Assembly (NCBI GenBank): GCA_025937785.1 | Contig: JAICQQ010000015.1 | Span: 1 to 64,000, forward strand | Direction: 5' to 3' | DNA length: 64,000 nt | DNA from: Polyangiaceae bacterium | GTDB taxonomy: Bacteria; Myxococcota_A; Polyangia; Polyangiales; Polyangiaceae | Shown: positions 51,526 to 60,927 of the stretch, one piece after another | Layout: each line of letters begins with the position of its first letter | Numbering within the stretch: the first letter of the stretch is position 1 | Notes under the pieces: generated by a model | The model's input: only the letters and a program-made list of their open reading frames with translations | Told to the model about the DNA's origin: nothing | Databases searched by the model: none | Made by a program: the position numbers and the translations under genes

Positions 51526-54500
51526 TCATTTCGGGATCTTGATCGTACAGTTCGCGGAGCAGTTCGGGCCCGTGACAGGGTCGGCCGGGTCGCACTGCTC
51601 ACCAGGGTCCACCTTGCCGTCACCGCACCATGCTTCCCTGCGGCATTGGCTGCTGCAGCCGTCGCCGTTGGTCTTGTTGCCGTCGTCGCACTGCTCGCTG
51701 CCTTCCTTCTTGCCGTCGCCGCAGATCGGCTCCGTCCGACACGTCGAGCTGCAGCCGTCGCCCGACATGTTGTTGCCGTCGTCGCATTGTTCGGTGTAGG
51801 CGCCGCTCGCGTTCTGGTCGCGCACACCGTTGCCGCAGTACTCCCAGCGACACACGGCGCTGCAACCGTCGCCGTTCTGCGCCGGCAGTTGCCCGTCGTC
51901 GCACTCTTCCGTCGCTTCGCGGGTACCGTCACCGCACACCGTCTCGAGCTGGCAGGTCGCGTCGCAACCGTCACCGGCGGTCAGGTTGTCGTCATCGCAC
52001 TCTTCGCCGGGGTCGAAGACACCGTCTCCGCACTCACGCACGGTACAGTCGAGCCTGCAGTTGCCACCGGTCACCGGGTCGTTCGGATCACAGGCTTCGC
52101 CCGGATCGCGGGTGCCGTCGCCGCAGCTCTCCCAGCGACAGAGCGAGCTGCACCCGTCACCGTTGGTCGGGTTACCGTCGTCGCACTCTTCGCCCGGCTC
52201 CGGCTTGCCGTTGCCGCAGATGGACTCGTTGGTGCAGAACCTGCTGCAGCCGTCGTTGCTGGTCGAGTTGCCGTCGTCGCACTGTTCGCCGCGCGAGGCG
52301 TCCTTCACACCGTCGCCGCAGCGCGGAATCTGGCAGTCGCTGCGGCAGCCGTCGCTATCGTCGGCGTTGCCGTCATCGCACTGCTCACCCAGTTCGACGG
52401 CGCCGTTGCCGCAACCTTCGATACGGCAGTTCCACGAGCAACCGTCGTTGTCGAGGTTGTTGCCGTCGTCGCACTCTTCGGGCAAGTCGGGGATACCATC
52501 ACCGCAGAAGGTCTCCAGGCTGCAGACCGAGCTGCAACCGTCGCCGTCGTTCGCGTTGCCGTCGTCGCAGCCTTCGGCTGCATCGGCCACGCCGTCACCG
52601 CAGAGGGGCTCGGTGCAGTCGTTGCGACAACCATTGGTGTCGTTGCTATCGCCGTCGTCGCACGCCTCGCCGAAGTCCTCGACGCCATTACCGCACCTTT
52701 CGATGGCGCAGCTGTCGCTGCAGCCGTCGCCGTCGTTCTGGTTGCCGTCATCGCAGTCTTCGCCTGGGTCGATGGCGCCGTTGCCGCAACCCTCGGTCCT
52801 GCAATCCCACGAGCAATTGTCGCCCGAGGTATTGTCACCGTCGTCGCACTCTTCCCCGGCGTCGGGCACCCCGTCGCCGCAACGAGGCACGCTGCAATCA
52901 TTGCGACAACCGTTGGAATCGTCGTTGTCGCCGTCGTCGCACTCCTCGACACCTTCCTTGCGTCCGTCGCCACAGAACGGCTCGATCGTGCAACTGGCGC
53001 TGCAACTCTGGCCGCTCATGCCATTGGAGTCGCCGTTGTCGCACTCCTCACCCGCGTCGAGCACTCCATCGCCGCACTCGATGATGCTGCAGTTATCGCG
53101 ACAGTTCCCGCTCAACGCCGGGTCGCACTCCTCACCGCTGTCGAGCACACCGTTGCCGCAACCCTCGAGCACGCAGTCCCAGGAGCAGCCGTCACCAGAA
53201 ACCTGGCCACCGTCGTCGCACTCTTCGGTGCCCTGCACCTCGCCGTCACCGCAACTGGCTTCGACGACGCAACTCGAGCTGCAGCCGTCGCCGCTGCTCG
53301 TATTCGAGTCGTCGCATTGCTCGCCGGGGTCGATGTCGCCGTTACCACAACCGCAGCCTATCGTGACGAACACCGTCGCGGTTTCCTCTTCGTCGCCGCC
53401 CAAGAGCGCGGTGTAGTCGAAGCGATCGATGACGTTGCAGGTGCCGTCTTGTGGCGGCGTGTAGGTCACGCAGGACGAGGGACCACCGCAGGCGGCGGGG
53501 TCGTCGATGATGATGTTGACGGTACCGCCGTACTCGGTCTCGGTCACTCCGGTGATTTCCACGGTACCGTCGCGGCAGCTGCCTTCGCTCAGGGTGTCGT
53601 TCACGAGCACGTCGACCGGGACGTCGACGTCGCTGAGATCCGCGCGGCTGAAGTCATCGCGTGCGCGCGCCGGCGACCAGCAGTACGACACCGGCAAGTC
53701 CGCGCCGTTCTCGTCCGTCTGGCGGCACGTGGTGCCGGGGAGGCGCTCTTGGCAGTCCTCGTCGGTCTCACACGCCATCCCGAACAGGTAGCAGGGCTGC
53801 GAGGGGTTTCGCGAGCACACCACGAAACCGGAGCCGTCGGTGGCTGCCTCCGAGGCACCCGCCTCTTTGTCCCAGATCACGAGCGGGTCGCCGTTCACGT
53901 CCGTGGAACGAATCAACTCGCCCGGCATGGTGGAGCGCCCCCACGGATCGGGGTCGCTGGAGGTCGTCTCGTCGTCGAAGAAGCGGAACTCGAGCGAGCC
54001 CACGTTCGGGTCGCGTGTGAAGATACCCACCGAGCTGAATCCGGGCAGGCTGAACACCGAATCGAGCGGCATGTTGGCCGGCGCGATCCAGTCCGCGACC
54101 GACCCGCTCAAGTCGAAGCCGGTGATGGTGCTCGCGTCACGCTCGTACACCCTGAACCGGTCGCTGTTGTTCGAGGTGTTGAAGACGGCATAGAGCCGGC
54201 CGTCTTCGCCAACGGCGATTCCGTCTGCGTTCAGCACCGAGCTCGGCGGTTCCCCCGTGCTCGAGTCGAGCGTCGGGTTCTCCAAGTCGTCGACCAGGTA
54301 CAGGCGGTTATTGCCTTGCTTGGCGCTCAAGAACAGCCAGGTATCGGTGAACGGATCGTAAGTCGCGCCGTCCATGCCGCCAGCAGCGTAGGGCCAGGGA
54401 CGCGCGATTTCGCTGTCCCACGCAACATCGTCACAGGCACCATCGCCGAACGTGGCACCTGGCGGGCAGACTTCGCCGTCGGCCTGGCCGTCGATGTCCG

Positions 54501-57500
54501 GATGGTTGATGATGGTGCCGTCGAGGCACAGCTCCACCGGAGGCTGCGCGTCGTTCGACTTGAACGCCAGGAACGAGCGTGTGACGGGGTCGAACAGCAA
54601 CGCCTCGGGGTTCACGTTCGAGACGTTGAACTCGCGCACCGCCACCCACTCGATGGCCTTGTCGCACTCGCTCTCGGCACCGACGTCGCCGTCGCACTCG
54701 TAGAATGCCGTGATGCTGCACGCTTCGCAGCCGTCACCCGTGGCGCTGTTACCGTCGTCGCACTCTTCCAGATTGCCGAGCTTGCCGTCCCCACAGGTGG
54801 TAGCGGTGCAGGTATAAGCCCCGGCGGCGCCGGTGCACGCCCAACCGGGCACCCATTTGCAACTGCCGTCACAGCCGTTGACCGGACTCGCCCCTTCGTC
54901 ACACTCCTCGGTGCCGCCCACGATCCCATCGCCACAGGTGGTATCGATCACGCAGGCGGTGCACCCGTCGCCTCCGAGCGCATTACCGTCGTCACACTGC
55001 TCGCTGCCCCCGACGATACCGTCACCGCAGCTGTTGAGCACGCACGCTCCGCCCCGGCTCGGGCAATTCCAGTTCTTCTCGGTCCGGCAGAGCACGTTGC
55101 AGCCGTCGCCCGAGAGCTTGTTGCCGTCGTCACACTGCTCGGAGCCGGCGACCAGTCCGTCACCGCAGCCGTTCGAGTCGCAGGGTCCGCCGAGCTCGCA
55201 GTTGTAACCGGGCTCGAGCCGGCACGCGGCATCGCAGCCGTCACCGCTCGCGGTGTTGCCGTCGTCGCAGCTCTCTACGCCCTCGAGCTGGCTGTTACCG
55301 CACTGGTTACAAGCGATGCCGGGGATGGGACAAGACCAGCCGCTGTTGATGTTTTTACAGGTCGCGTTGCAACCATCGGCGCCGACGGTGTTGCCGTCGT
55401 CGCAGGCTTCACCCGACTCTTTGATGCGGTTGCCGCACTTTTCGCAGGGCAAGCCCACGCGCACACAGTCGTACGGAGCACCTTCCTCCTGGCAAGTCGC
55501 CGAACAACCGTCGCCACCGACGGCCGGATAAGCGCCGTCGTCGCACTCTTCACCTTGCGCAGCGTCGAGCCGCCCGTTGCCGCACGTCGTGCAGCCACCG
55601 GCCGAACAGAGCCAACCTTCTTCGATCTGCTTGCAGTCGTTGCGGCAGCCATCTCCGCTCGCGGTGTTGCCGTCGTCGCACACCTCACCGGTCTCGACGC
55701 TGCCATTGCCGCACTCGACGCAGGGGCCGCCGGCGCGGGGACACGACCAGTGAACTTGCACCGACTTGCAGTCGGCAGCGCAACCGGTACCGTTGGAGAC
55801 GCCCGCGTCGCACACCTCGGAACCTTCCACGGTGCCGTTGCCGCAGTTGTTGCAGGCGCCGCCCGTCGCAGGGCAGGTCCAGCCGCTCTGTTCCAAGCAC
55901 GAGACGCAGCCGTCGCCCGAGTTCGTGTTGCCGTCGTCACACTCCTCGTCACCCGCGACCACGCGGTTTCCGCAGCGGTCACAGACCGAGCGGTTGGGGC
56001 TGGTCGGTGACGCGAAGCAGCTCCACCCGGCCTCCTCCTGGCAGGCGTCGCAGCCGTCGCCCGACGCCGAGTTGGCGTCGTCGCACGCTTCCCCCGCGTC
56101 GAGCACGCCGTTGCCGCATTTGGTGCAGTTGCCGTCCGTGCAGATGAATCCGGGGTCGATCGCGCGGCAGTCCCCGCGGCAGCCGTCGCCGCTCGTCGTA
56201 TTACCGTCGTCGCACGTTTCGTGGGGGTCCTGCTGACCATCGCCGCAGAGTTCACAGTCGACGCCGGGCGCCGAGCAGTACCAATCGTCGTCGATGCTGA
56301 GGCAGTCCGCGGCGCAGCCCGTGCCGTTGCTCGCGCCCGCGTCGCAGACCTCGCGTCCCTCACGCACTCCGTTGCCGCAGTTGTTGCAGGGGATTCCGCC
56401 GGGCGCCGGGCACAGCCAACCATCCTCGAGCGTGCAGCTTTCGGTGCACCCGTCGCTCGCAGCGTTGACACCGTCGTCACATTCCTCCGCTGGACCCTTC
56501 AAGCCGTTGCCGCAGGTATCGCACGAGCTGCGGGAAGAACCCGCCGGCTCCGTGCAGTTCCAACCATCCTCGATCTCGCAGGTCGCCGAACAGCCGTCGC
56601 CCGCCTGGTTGTTGCGGTCATCGCACTCTTCGAGCGGGTTGTCGGCGTCATCGCCGATCTCACGCACGCCGTTGCCGCAGTTGAAGCAAGCCCCACCTTC
56701 TGCGGGGCAGGTCCAACCCGTCTCCGGCTGGCAGGTGCTGCTGCAGCCGTCGCGATCGTAGCGGTTGCCGTCGTCGCAAACTTCACCGCCCGACGCGGTG
56801 ACGACCGAGTCGCCGCACAGAATGCAGGGCTCGCCGGCTGCGGGGCAGATGGCGCCGGGTTCGATCTGACAGGTGGCGGAGCAGCCGTCGCCGTCGATCT
56901 GATTCTCGTCATCGCACTCCTCGCCGATCAGGGCACCCGACTCGATGCTGCCGTTGCCGCACGCGAGGCACGACTGCCCGGGCAGTGGGCAGGCCCAGGA
57001 TCCAGCCTCGATCGAGCAGCTCGCCGAACAGCCGTCGCCTACTTCCGTATTGCCGTCGTCGCACTCCTCGTGAAGGCCCTCAAAGGAACCCTCTTGCACA
57101 CTGTTGCCGCACGCATAGCAGGGCCGCCCGGGGACGACGCACAAGAACCCGACTTCCACCTCGGAGCAGTCGGCGCTGCAGCCGTCATCGTCCTCTTGAT
57201 TGCCATCGTCGCAAGCTTCGGAGCCCTCGAGGAACCCGTTGCCGCAGCCCTGGCATTGACCGCCGTCGGACGGGCAGCTGTAGCCGTCTTCGACCAAAGA
57301 GCAATTGAAGAGGCAGCCGTCTCCCGAGTAGCGGTTGCCGTCGTCACAGGCCTCGTGCGCATCTACGCTGCCGTCGCCGCACTGTTCGCACGGTTCGCCG
57401 GCGACTGGGCACGAAAACCCGGTATCTATCGAGGCGCAGTCCGCCGAGCAGCCGTCGCCGGCGTCGTTGTTCTCGTCGTCGCAGAGCTCCGCGCCTTCCA

Positions 57501-58014
57501 GGATGCCGTTGCCGCAATTGCTGCATTTTTGACCGGGCACGTCGCAGCTGAACCCGTCTTCGACGCGGCAGCGCGAGTCACAGCCGTCGCCGGCGTCGTC
57601 GTTGTCGTCGTCGCACTCTTCAGTGCTTTCTTTGACGCCGTTGCCGCACTGCTCGCACGCCGCCCCCGGCACGGGACACGAGAAGCCGTCCTCGATTCGG
57701 CACTCGGCCGTGCAGCCGTCGCCGTCCTCCTGATTCCCGTCGTCGCACTCTTCTCCGTCCGAGCCGTCGAGCTCCCCGTCACTGCAGCCCTCGAACGGAG
57801 GCGCACCGCCCGACCCGCCAGACCCCGTCGTGGTCGTGAGGTCGACCAAACCGGTGGTGCTGGTGTTGCCGCTGGGTGGCGCGCCGGCCCCACCTCCGAA
57901 TGCGGTGGTGGCCGAGCCATCGTTGCGGATGACTTGCGGATAGTCCTCGCACGCCACGGAAAACACCGCAAACAACGCGGCGGACATCAGCGACAGCAAA
58001 CGGATCGTGCACAT
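51526..58014 (-). CDS. Giant secreted lipoprotein with about 42 DUF4215 (myxo-disulfide) repeats
   Basis: ATG 58014 gives a leader MCTIRLLSLMSAALFAVFSVAC and 2162 residues; ATG-type start 58041 adds nine. I count 23 repeats of the form CGNG-x-EECDDGN-x-GDGCSxxC before, and 19 after, a different central region (about 1110-1560). That region has propeller-like strands (NVNPEALLFDPVTRSFLAF, GMDGATYDPFTDTWLFLSA) and a cadherin/Big-like segment (VDVPVDVLVNDTLSEGSC). DUF4215 repeats hold paired cysteines and probably form disulfide-linked rods. It may be a very long surface adhesin or stalk. Confidence 0.92.
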   Translation of the reverse strand: MCTIRLLSLMSAALFAVFSVACEDYPQVIRNDGSATTAFGGGAGAPPSGNTSTTGLVDLTTTTGSGGSGGAPPFEGCSDGELDGSDGEECDDGNQEDGDGCTAECRIEDGFSCPVPGAACEQCGNGVKESTEECDDDNDDAGDGCDSRCRVEDGFSCDVPGQKCSNCGNGILEGAELCDDENNDAGDGCSADCASIDTGFSCPVAGEPCEQCGDGSVDAHEACDDGNRYSGDGCLFNCSLVEDGYSCPSDGGQCQGCGNGFLEGSEACDDGNQEDDDGCSADCSEVEVGFLCVVPGRPCYACGNSVQEGSFEGLHEECDDGNTEVGDGCSASCSIEAGSWACPLPGQSCLACGNGSIESGALIGEECDDENQIDGDGCSATCQIEPGAICPAAGEPCILCGDSVVTASGGEVCDDGNRYDRDGCSSTCQPETGWTCPAEGGACFNCGNGVREIGDDADNPLEECDDRNNQAGDGCSATCEIEDGWNCTEPAGSSRSSCDTCGNGLKGPAEECDDGVNAASDGCTESCTLEDGWLCPAPGGIPCNNCGNGVREGREVCDAGASNGTGCAADCLSIDDDWYCSAPGVDCELCGDGQQDPHETCDDGNTTSGDGCRGDCRAIDPGFICTDGNCTKCGNGVLDAGEACDDANSASGDGCDACQEEAGWSCFASPTSPNRSVCDRCGNRVVAGDEECDDGNTNSGDGCVSCLEQSGWTCPATGGACNNCGNGTVEGSEVCDAGVSNGTGCAADCKSVQVHWSCPRAGGPCVECGNGSVETGEVCDDGNTASGDGCRNDCKQIEEGWLCSAGGCTTCGNGRLDAAQGEECDDGAYPAVGGDGCSATCQEEGAPYDCVRVGLPCEKCGNRIKESGEACDDGNTVGADGCNATCKNINSGWSCPIPGIACNQCGNSQLEGVESCDDGNTASGDGCDAACRLEPGYNCELGGPCDSNGCGDGLVAGSEQCDDGNKLSGDGCNVLCRTEKNWNCPSRGGACVLNSCGDGIVGGSEQCDDGNALGGDGCTACVIDTTCGDGIVGGTEECDEGASPVNGCDGSCKWVPGWACTGAAGAYTCTATTCGDGKLGNLEECDDGNSATGDGCEACSITAFYECDGDVGAESECDKAIEWVAVREFNVSNVNPEALLFDPVTRSFLAFKSNDAQPPVELCLDGTIINHPDIDGQADGEVCPPGATFGDGACDDVAWDSEIARPWPYAAGGMDGATYDPFTDTWLFLSAKQGNNRLYLVDDLENPTLDSSTGEPPSSVLNADGIAVGEDGRLYAVFNTSNNSDRFRVYERDASTITGFDLSGSVADWIAPANMPLDSVFSLPGFSSVGIFTRDPNVGSLEFRFFDDETTSSDPDPWGRSTMPGELIRSTDVNGDPLVIWDKEAGASEAATDGSGFVVCSRNPSQPCYLFGMACETDEDCQERLPGTTCRQTDENGADLPVSYCWSPARARDDFSRADLSDVDVPVDVLVNDTLSEGSCRDGTVEITGVTETEYGGTVNIIIDDPAACGGPSSCVTYTPPQDGTCNVIDRFDYTALLGGDEEETATVFVTIGCGCGNGDIDPGEQCDDSNTSSGDGCSSSCVVEASCGDGEVQGTEECDDGGQVSGDGCSWDCVLEGCGNGVLDSGEECDPALSGNCRDNCSIIECGDGVLDAGEECDNGDSNGMSGQSCSASCTIEPFCGDGRKEGVEECDDGDNDDSNGCRNDCSVPRCGDGVPDAGEECDDGDNTSGDNCSWDCRTEGCGNGAIDPGEDCDDGNQNDGDGCSDSCAIERCGNGVEDFGEACDDGDSNDTNGCRNDCTEPLCGDGVADAAEGCDDGNANDGDGCSSVCSLETFCGDGIPDLPEECDDGNNLDNDGCSWNCRIEGCGNGAVELGEQCDDGNADDSDGCRSDCQIPRCGDGVKDASRGEQCDDGNSTSNDGCSRFCTNESICGNGKPEPGEECDDGNPTNGDGCSSLCRWESCGDGTRDPGEACDPNDPVTGGNCRLDCTVRECGDGVFDPGEECDDDNLTAGDGCDATCQLETVCGDGTREATEECDDGQLPAQNGDGCSAVCRWEYCGNGVRDQNASGAYTEQCDDGNNMSGDGCSSTCRTEPICGDGKKEGSEQCDDGNKTNGDGCSSQCRREAWCGDGKVDPGEQCDPADPVTGPNCSANCTIKIPK

Positions 58015-58055
58015 CGGTGTGCGTGACGGAGGAAGGTGCATGTGGGTGGTGCCCC

Positions 58056-58520
58056 CTATTCAATCTGGGCGGATCGACGACGCTCGCCGGATAACCCGCG
58101 CGACCCCAAACGCCCACGCCTAACCCGCGTTAATAGCAGCGTCCCCAAAAATGATTCGCCTGAAAAGGTGCAGTACCTGAGCCCGGTTGCACGACGCGTG
58201 GCTGCGCCCGACACACCGCTCACCCGGGGCCTGTCCCTGAATTGGTCCGGCCCGTGAACGTGAACGTGAACGTGTGCGTGCCCGTGCCCGAGAAGTCGAG
58301 GAAAGAACTGTCCATGGCGGTCGAACTCCGTCGCCGAGCCTCTCGCGGTCAGGTAACAGCGTCGGTTGTCCGGCTTGGAGTGTTTCCCGGCGCCCTCGGC
58401 GATGTTCACAATCGACAAGGACGCCCGGGTGAACTGATCCGACAGGTGCCCTCGTCCTCGCGGTAGTCCTTCTAGGATCGCGTTCGCGATAACGAGAAAA
58501 TCCAACGCGACTTGATACAT
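58056..58520 (-). pseudogene. Truncated four-helix-bundle (S23/IVS-type) protein gene
   Basis: From ATG 58520 (MYQVALDFLVIANAILE) residues 1-65 match the four-helix-bundle/S23 family (HLSDQFTRASLSIVNIAEGAGK, NRRCYLTARGSATE). Family members are ~120 residues with a further helix. Here the sequence leaves the family right after ATE and runs into the terminal inverted repeat (GHGHAHVHVHVHG) and beyond. The last helical part is missing, so the gene is a deletion remnant. Such proteins are encoded by intervening sequences found within 23S rRNA genes and by related free elements. Confidence 0.75.
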
Positions 58521-58649
58521 TCCAATCCCTCCTGATCGAGCGTCATGCTCCAGCCATCCCCACCTCGGCATCGGTTGCGCTTCTTCGGGCACGGGCACGT
58601 TTACATTCACGTTTACGGAGCCATCATCCGAATTCAGGGACAGGCCCCC
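58225..58649. mobile_element. IVS-like element with ~70-bp terminal inverted repeats
   Basis: The left end (58225-58297: cggggcctgtccctgaatt ... cgtgcccgtgcccgagaag) and right end (58581-58649: cttcttcgggcacgggcacg ... attcagggacaggcccc) are inverted copies about 70 bp long with small gaps. They enclose the remnant four-helix-bundle gene. As RNA they would form a long hairpin. A second right end is at 1-137 and a degenerate one at 39823. Confidence 0.8.
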
Positions 58650-58724
58650 GTCAGCGAAGCGCTAGGCGCACCTCGTCGGCGCGCCGCCCTGTGGCATCCA
58701 GGTAGTGGATGGACCGGCCCGAAG

Positions 58725-60683
58725 TTATTCGAGCCGCACGCGGATCACAGCGGGATCGTGGTCGCTGCGACCGTCGTGAAACTCGGCGTTGACATGGACC
58801 ACATCGTAGGCGAACCCGTGCTGGGCCGCGCTTCCCGAGAGAAAGACGTGGTCGAGAGCCTGCGAATTCCCTGCGAAGACGTAGGTATAACGCTCGACCA
58901 CCGGTAAGCTCGACACCGCGTTGATCAGCCCCGCGCTTTCGAAGGCGGCGAGCGGCCGCGAGAACTCGAAGTCATTGAAGTCGCCGGCCACCAGCACGGC
59001 GAGCGCTGGGTCGGCAGCCCGGAGGGCACCCACGAAGTTAGCGACCACTTGGGCTTCCGCGTGCCGCTTCGCCTCGGACACGAGCGTCGGCGGCTGCCAC
59101 CTCCCGAACAGCGGCTCGTCAGCGGTCTTCGAGCGCAGGTGATTGGCAATCACGACCAGGCGGCTTCCTCTGAACGCGATCTCGGCCGCCAAGGGCTTGC
59201 GGCCGTTGACGAATGCCGCGTTCGCAGGGTCGATGCGACCCGGGCTGAATCGCAGCCGTGCCCGGGAGTCGTCGACGACGATCTCGTTCGCGACATCGGC
59301 CGACGCGCCGTCCCGCCTGACCAGACTCGCTCCGCGCAGAGCCGAGACCATGAGAGCGACGCGGATGTTACCACCCGGTTGTCCGCCATCGGCGCCATCC
59401 GCGGGTGCAACGTCCGCGAACTCGTATAACGGCCCGCCGACCGCCGCGATCGAGTGAGCCAACGAGGAGAGCGTTGCGACGGAGGTCACCACGCCATCGT
59501 CAGCGGCCCCCGAGTCGTCCTGCACCTCTTGCAGCACGAGCACATCTGGGGCCTTCAGTGATCGCACCACGATCTCTGCAAGCCCGTCGAAACGCTCTGC
59601 AGCATCGACGGCGCTCAGGTTCTCCACGTTGAACGTCGCGATATCCAGCTGGTTCGTCGCCCGATCACCCAGCCCGAGCGTCTCACGACGTAGGTCATTC
59701 GCCCCCTCCACGATCAGCGGCACCGAATTGAAGAGCTTGAAGTTCCCGTGTGAGTAGCCCATGACGCCCACGATCGGCTCGACGAACCGAGCCCCGACAT
59801 CCACCTTGGGGCTTTCGGAAACGAGAGCGTCGTCGATCAGAATGCGCTCTGGATTCGAGTCGCCGGGCCGCAACAGCATGCCTCCGCGCGGCGTCCGCGG
59901 GGTCGCCGCACGGCCGTCGTCACCCACGACTGCAATCTCACCTGACGCCGTCGTGGGACCCACTGCGCGCGCGTCGTCGACTCGAATCAACATGTGCTCC
60001 AAGGACTCGTAAAAGTCGATCGCGTCAGCGCAGGGGTCGAAGTCCTGGTTCTTGGGATCTTCGACGTCGCCCTCGGGGTGGCTGTCGATCCGTGCCGCCG
60101 GCGGGCGGCGGCCCGCCCACCCGATCACGACCGGAGCTGGCAGTTGCGCGCGCCCTGACTCGATAACGACACTGTGAGCGACGATCTCCGTCACCGACAA
60201 GTAGTCGAAGGCCGGGTCGCCGGGGCCGCAGTCGCCGCACCCGGGTCGCGCTTCCGTCACGCGACCTACGATCGTCAGCCTATTTCCTCGCGCCACCTGG
60301 GCTCCGTCACTGGCGGTGACGAACACTGCCTCACTCGTCGCGGGGTTCGAGTCCGGCGTCTCCGATTGCAAGTAGAAGCCTGTACCCCGAGCGATGGTCA
60401 CCACGCCGGTGACGCGTACCGTGCGATCGACGAGGCTCGAGCGGTGCCCGGCCCCTTGGATCTGCGCAATCGTCGCTGTGAGGGGGAGCGTGGCATCCCC
60501 ATCCGCGCCCCCACCCCCACCCGCGAACGCCGATCGGTCCGGGTCGGGGTTGCAAACAGCTGGGCTCCCATCGAGCCGCTGCGGTGTACAACCCATGCCC
60601 AGAAAGACCACGCTGGCGATCCCTGCGCTCGACGCGCAGACGCAGGCGGCTCGACGTCGTAGAAACCCTCGGTTGACGCGCAC
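58725..60683 (-). CDS. Extracellular endonuclease/exonuclease/phosphatase-family lipoprotein (ExeM/NucH-like)
   Basis: GTG 60683 gives a leader VRVNRGFLRRRAACVCASSAG with lipobox FLGMGC and 652 residues; ATG 60719 is an alternative. An OB-fold-like N-terminal region (about 60-250; RTVRVTGVVTIARGTGFYLQ) precedes the EEP nuclease domain: LDIATFNVENLS, VLVLQEVQDDSG, LVVIANHLRSK, VLVAGDFNDFE and a final DGRSDHDPAVIRV with the catalytic His. This is the arrangement of secreted ExeM/NucH-type DNases. It likely degrades extracellular DNA. Confidence 0.9.
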   Translation of the reverse strand: MRVNRGFLRRRAACVCASSAGIASVVFLGMGCTPQRLDGSPAVCNPDPDRSAFAGGGGGADGDATLPLTATIAQIQGAGHRSSLVDRTVRVTGVVTIARGTGFYLQSETPDSNPATSEAVFVTASDGAQVARGNRLTIVGRVTEARPGCGDCGPGDPAFDYLSVTEIVAHSVVIESGRAQLPAPVVIGWAGRRPPAARIDSHPEGDVEDPKNQDFDPCADAIDFYESLEHMLIRVDDARAVGPTTASGEIAVVGDDGRAATPRTPRGGMLLRPGDSNPERILIDDALVSESPKVDVGARFVEPIVGVMGYSHGNFKLFNSVPLIVEGANDLRRETLGLGDRATNQLDIATFNVENLSAVDAAERFDGLAEIVVRSLKAPDVLVLQEVQDDSGAADDGVVTSVATLSSLAHSIAAVGGPLYEFADVAPADGADGGQPGGNIRVALMVSALRGASLVRRDGASADVANEIVVDDSRARLRFSPGRIDPANAAFVNGRKPLAAEIAFRGSRLVVIANHLRSKTADEPLFGRWQPPTLVSEAKRHAEAQVVANFVGALRAADPALAVLVAGDFNDFEFSRPLAAFESAGLINAVSSLPVVERYTYVFAGNSQALDHVFLSGSAAQHGFAYDVVHVNAEFHDGRSDHDPAVIRVRLE

Positions 60684-60927
60684 GGACCCAGCTCCTGAAT
60701 CAGAATGGTTCAGCGTCATCGGCTCAGTCGGCGCGACAGTTGTGTGCAACGCAGCGCCGGCCACCGGGCCCACAGAACGCGTGAACCGCCAGGACCGGGT
60801 TCGGAAGCCCGCTCTTCCCTGAACTTACGGAAGGCGGCGCCGACCGAACCGTTATACACAGGCTATCCGCAGCCTGTTGACGACCTGTGCGCGGCGACCA
60901 CCCAGACCATCGGCGACCGGTCGGTGG

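Noticed and set aside
51646-56010. 1454-aa plus-strand ORF rich in VAVVALFA-like runs
   Set aside because: It lies wholly antisense to the DUF4215 gene. Its apparent hydrophobic repeats are the complement of CDDGN-type codons, and it has no start signal or domain.
56221-58026. 601-aa plus-strand ORF
   Set aside because: It is antisense to the N-terminal repeats of the DUF4215 protein and arises for the same reason as the 1454-codon frame.
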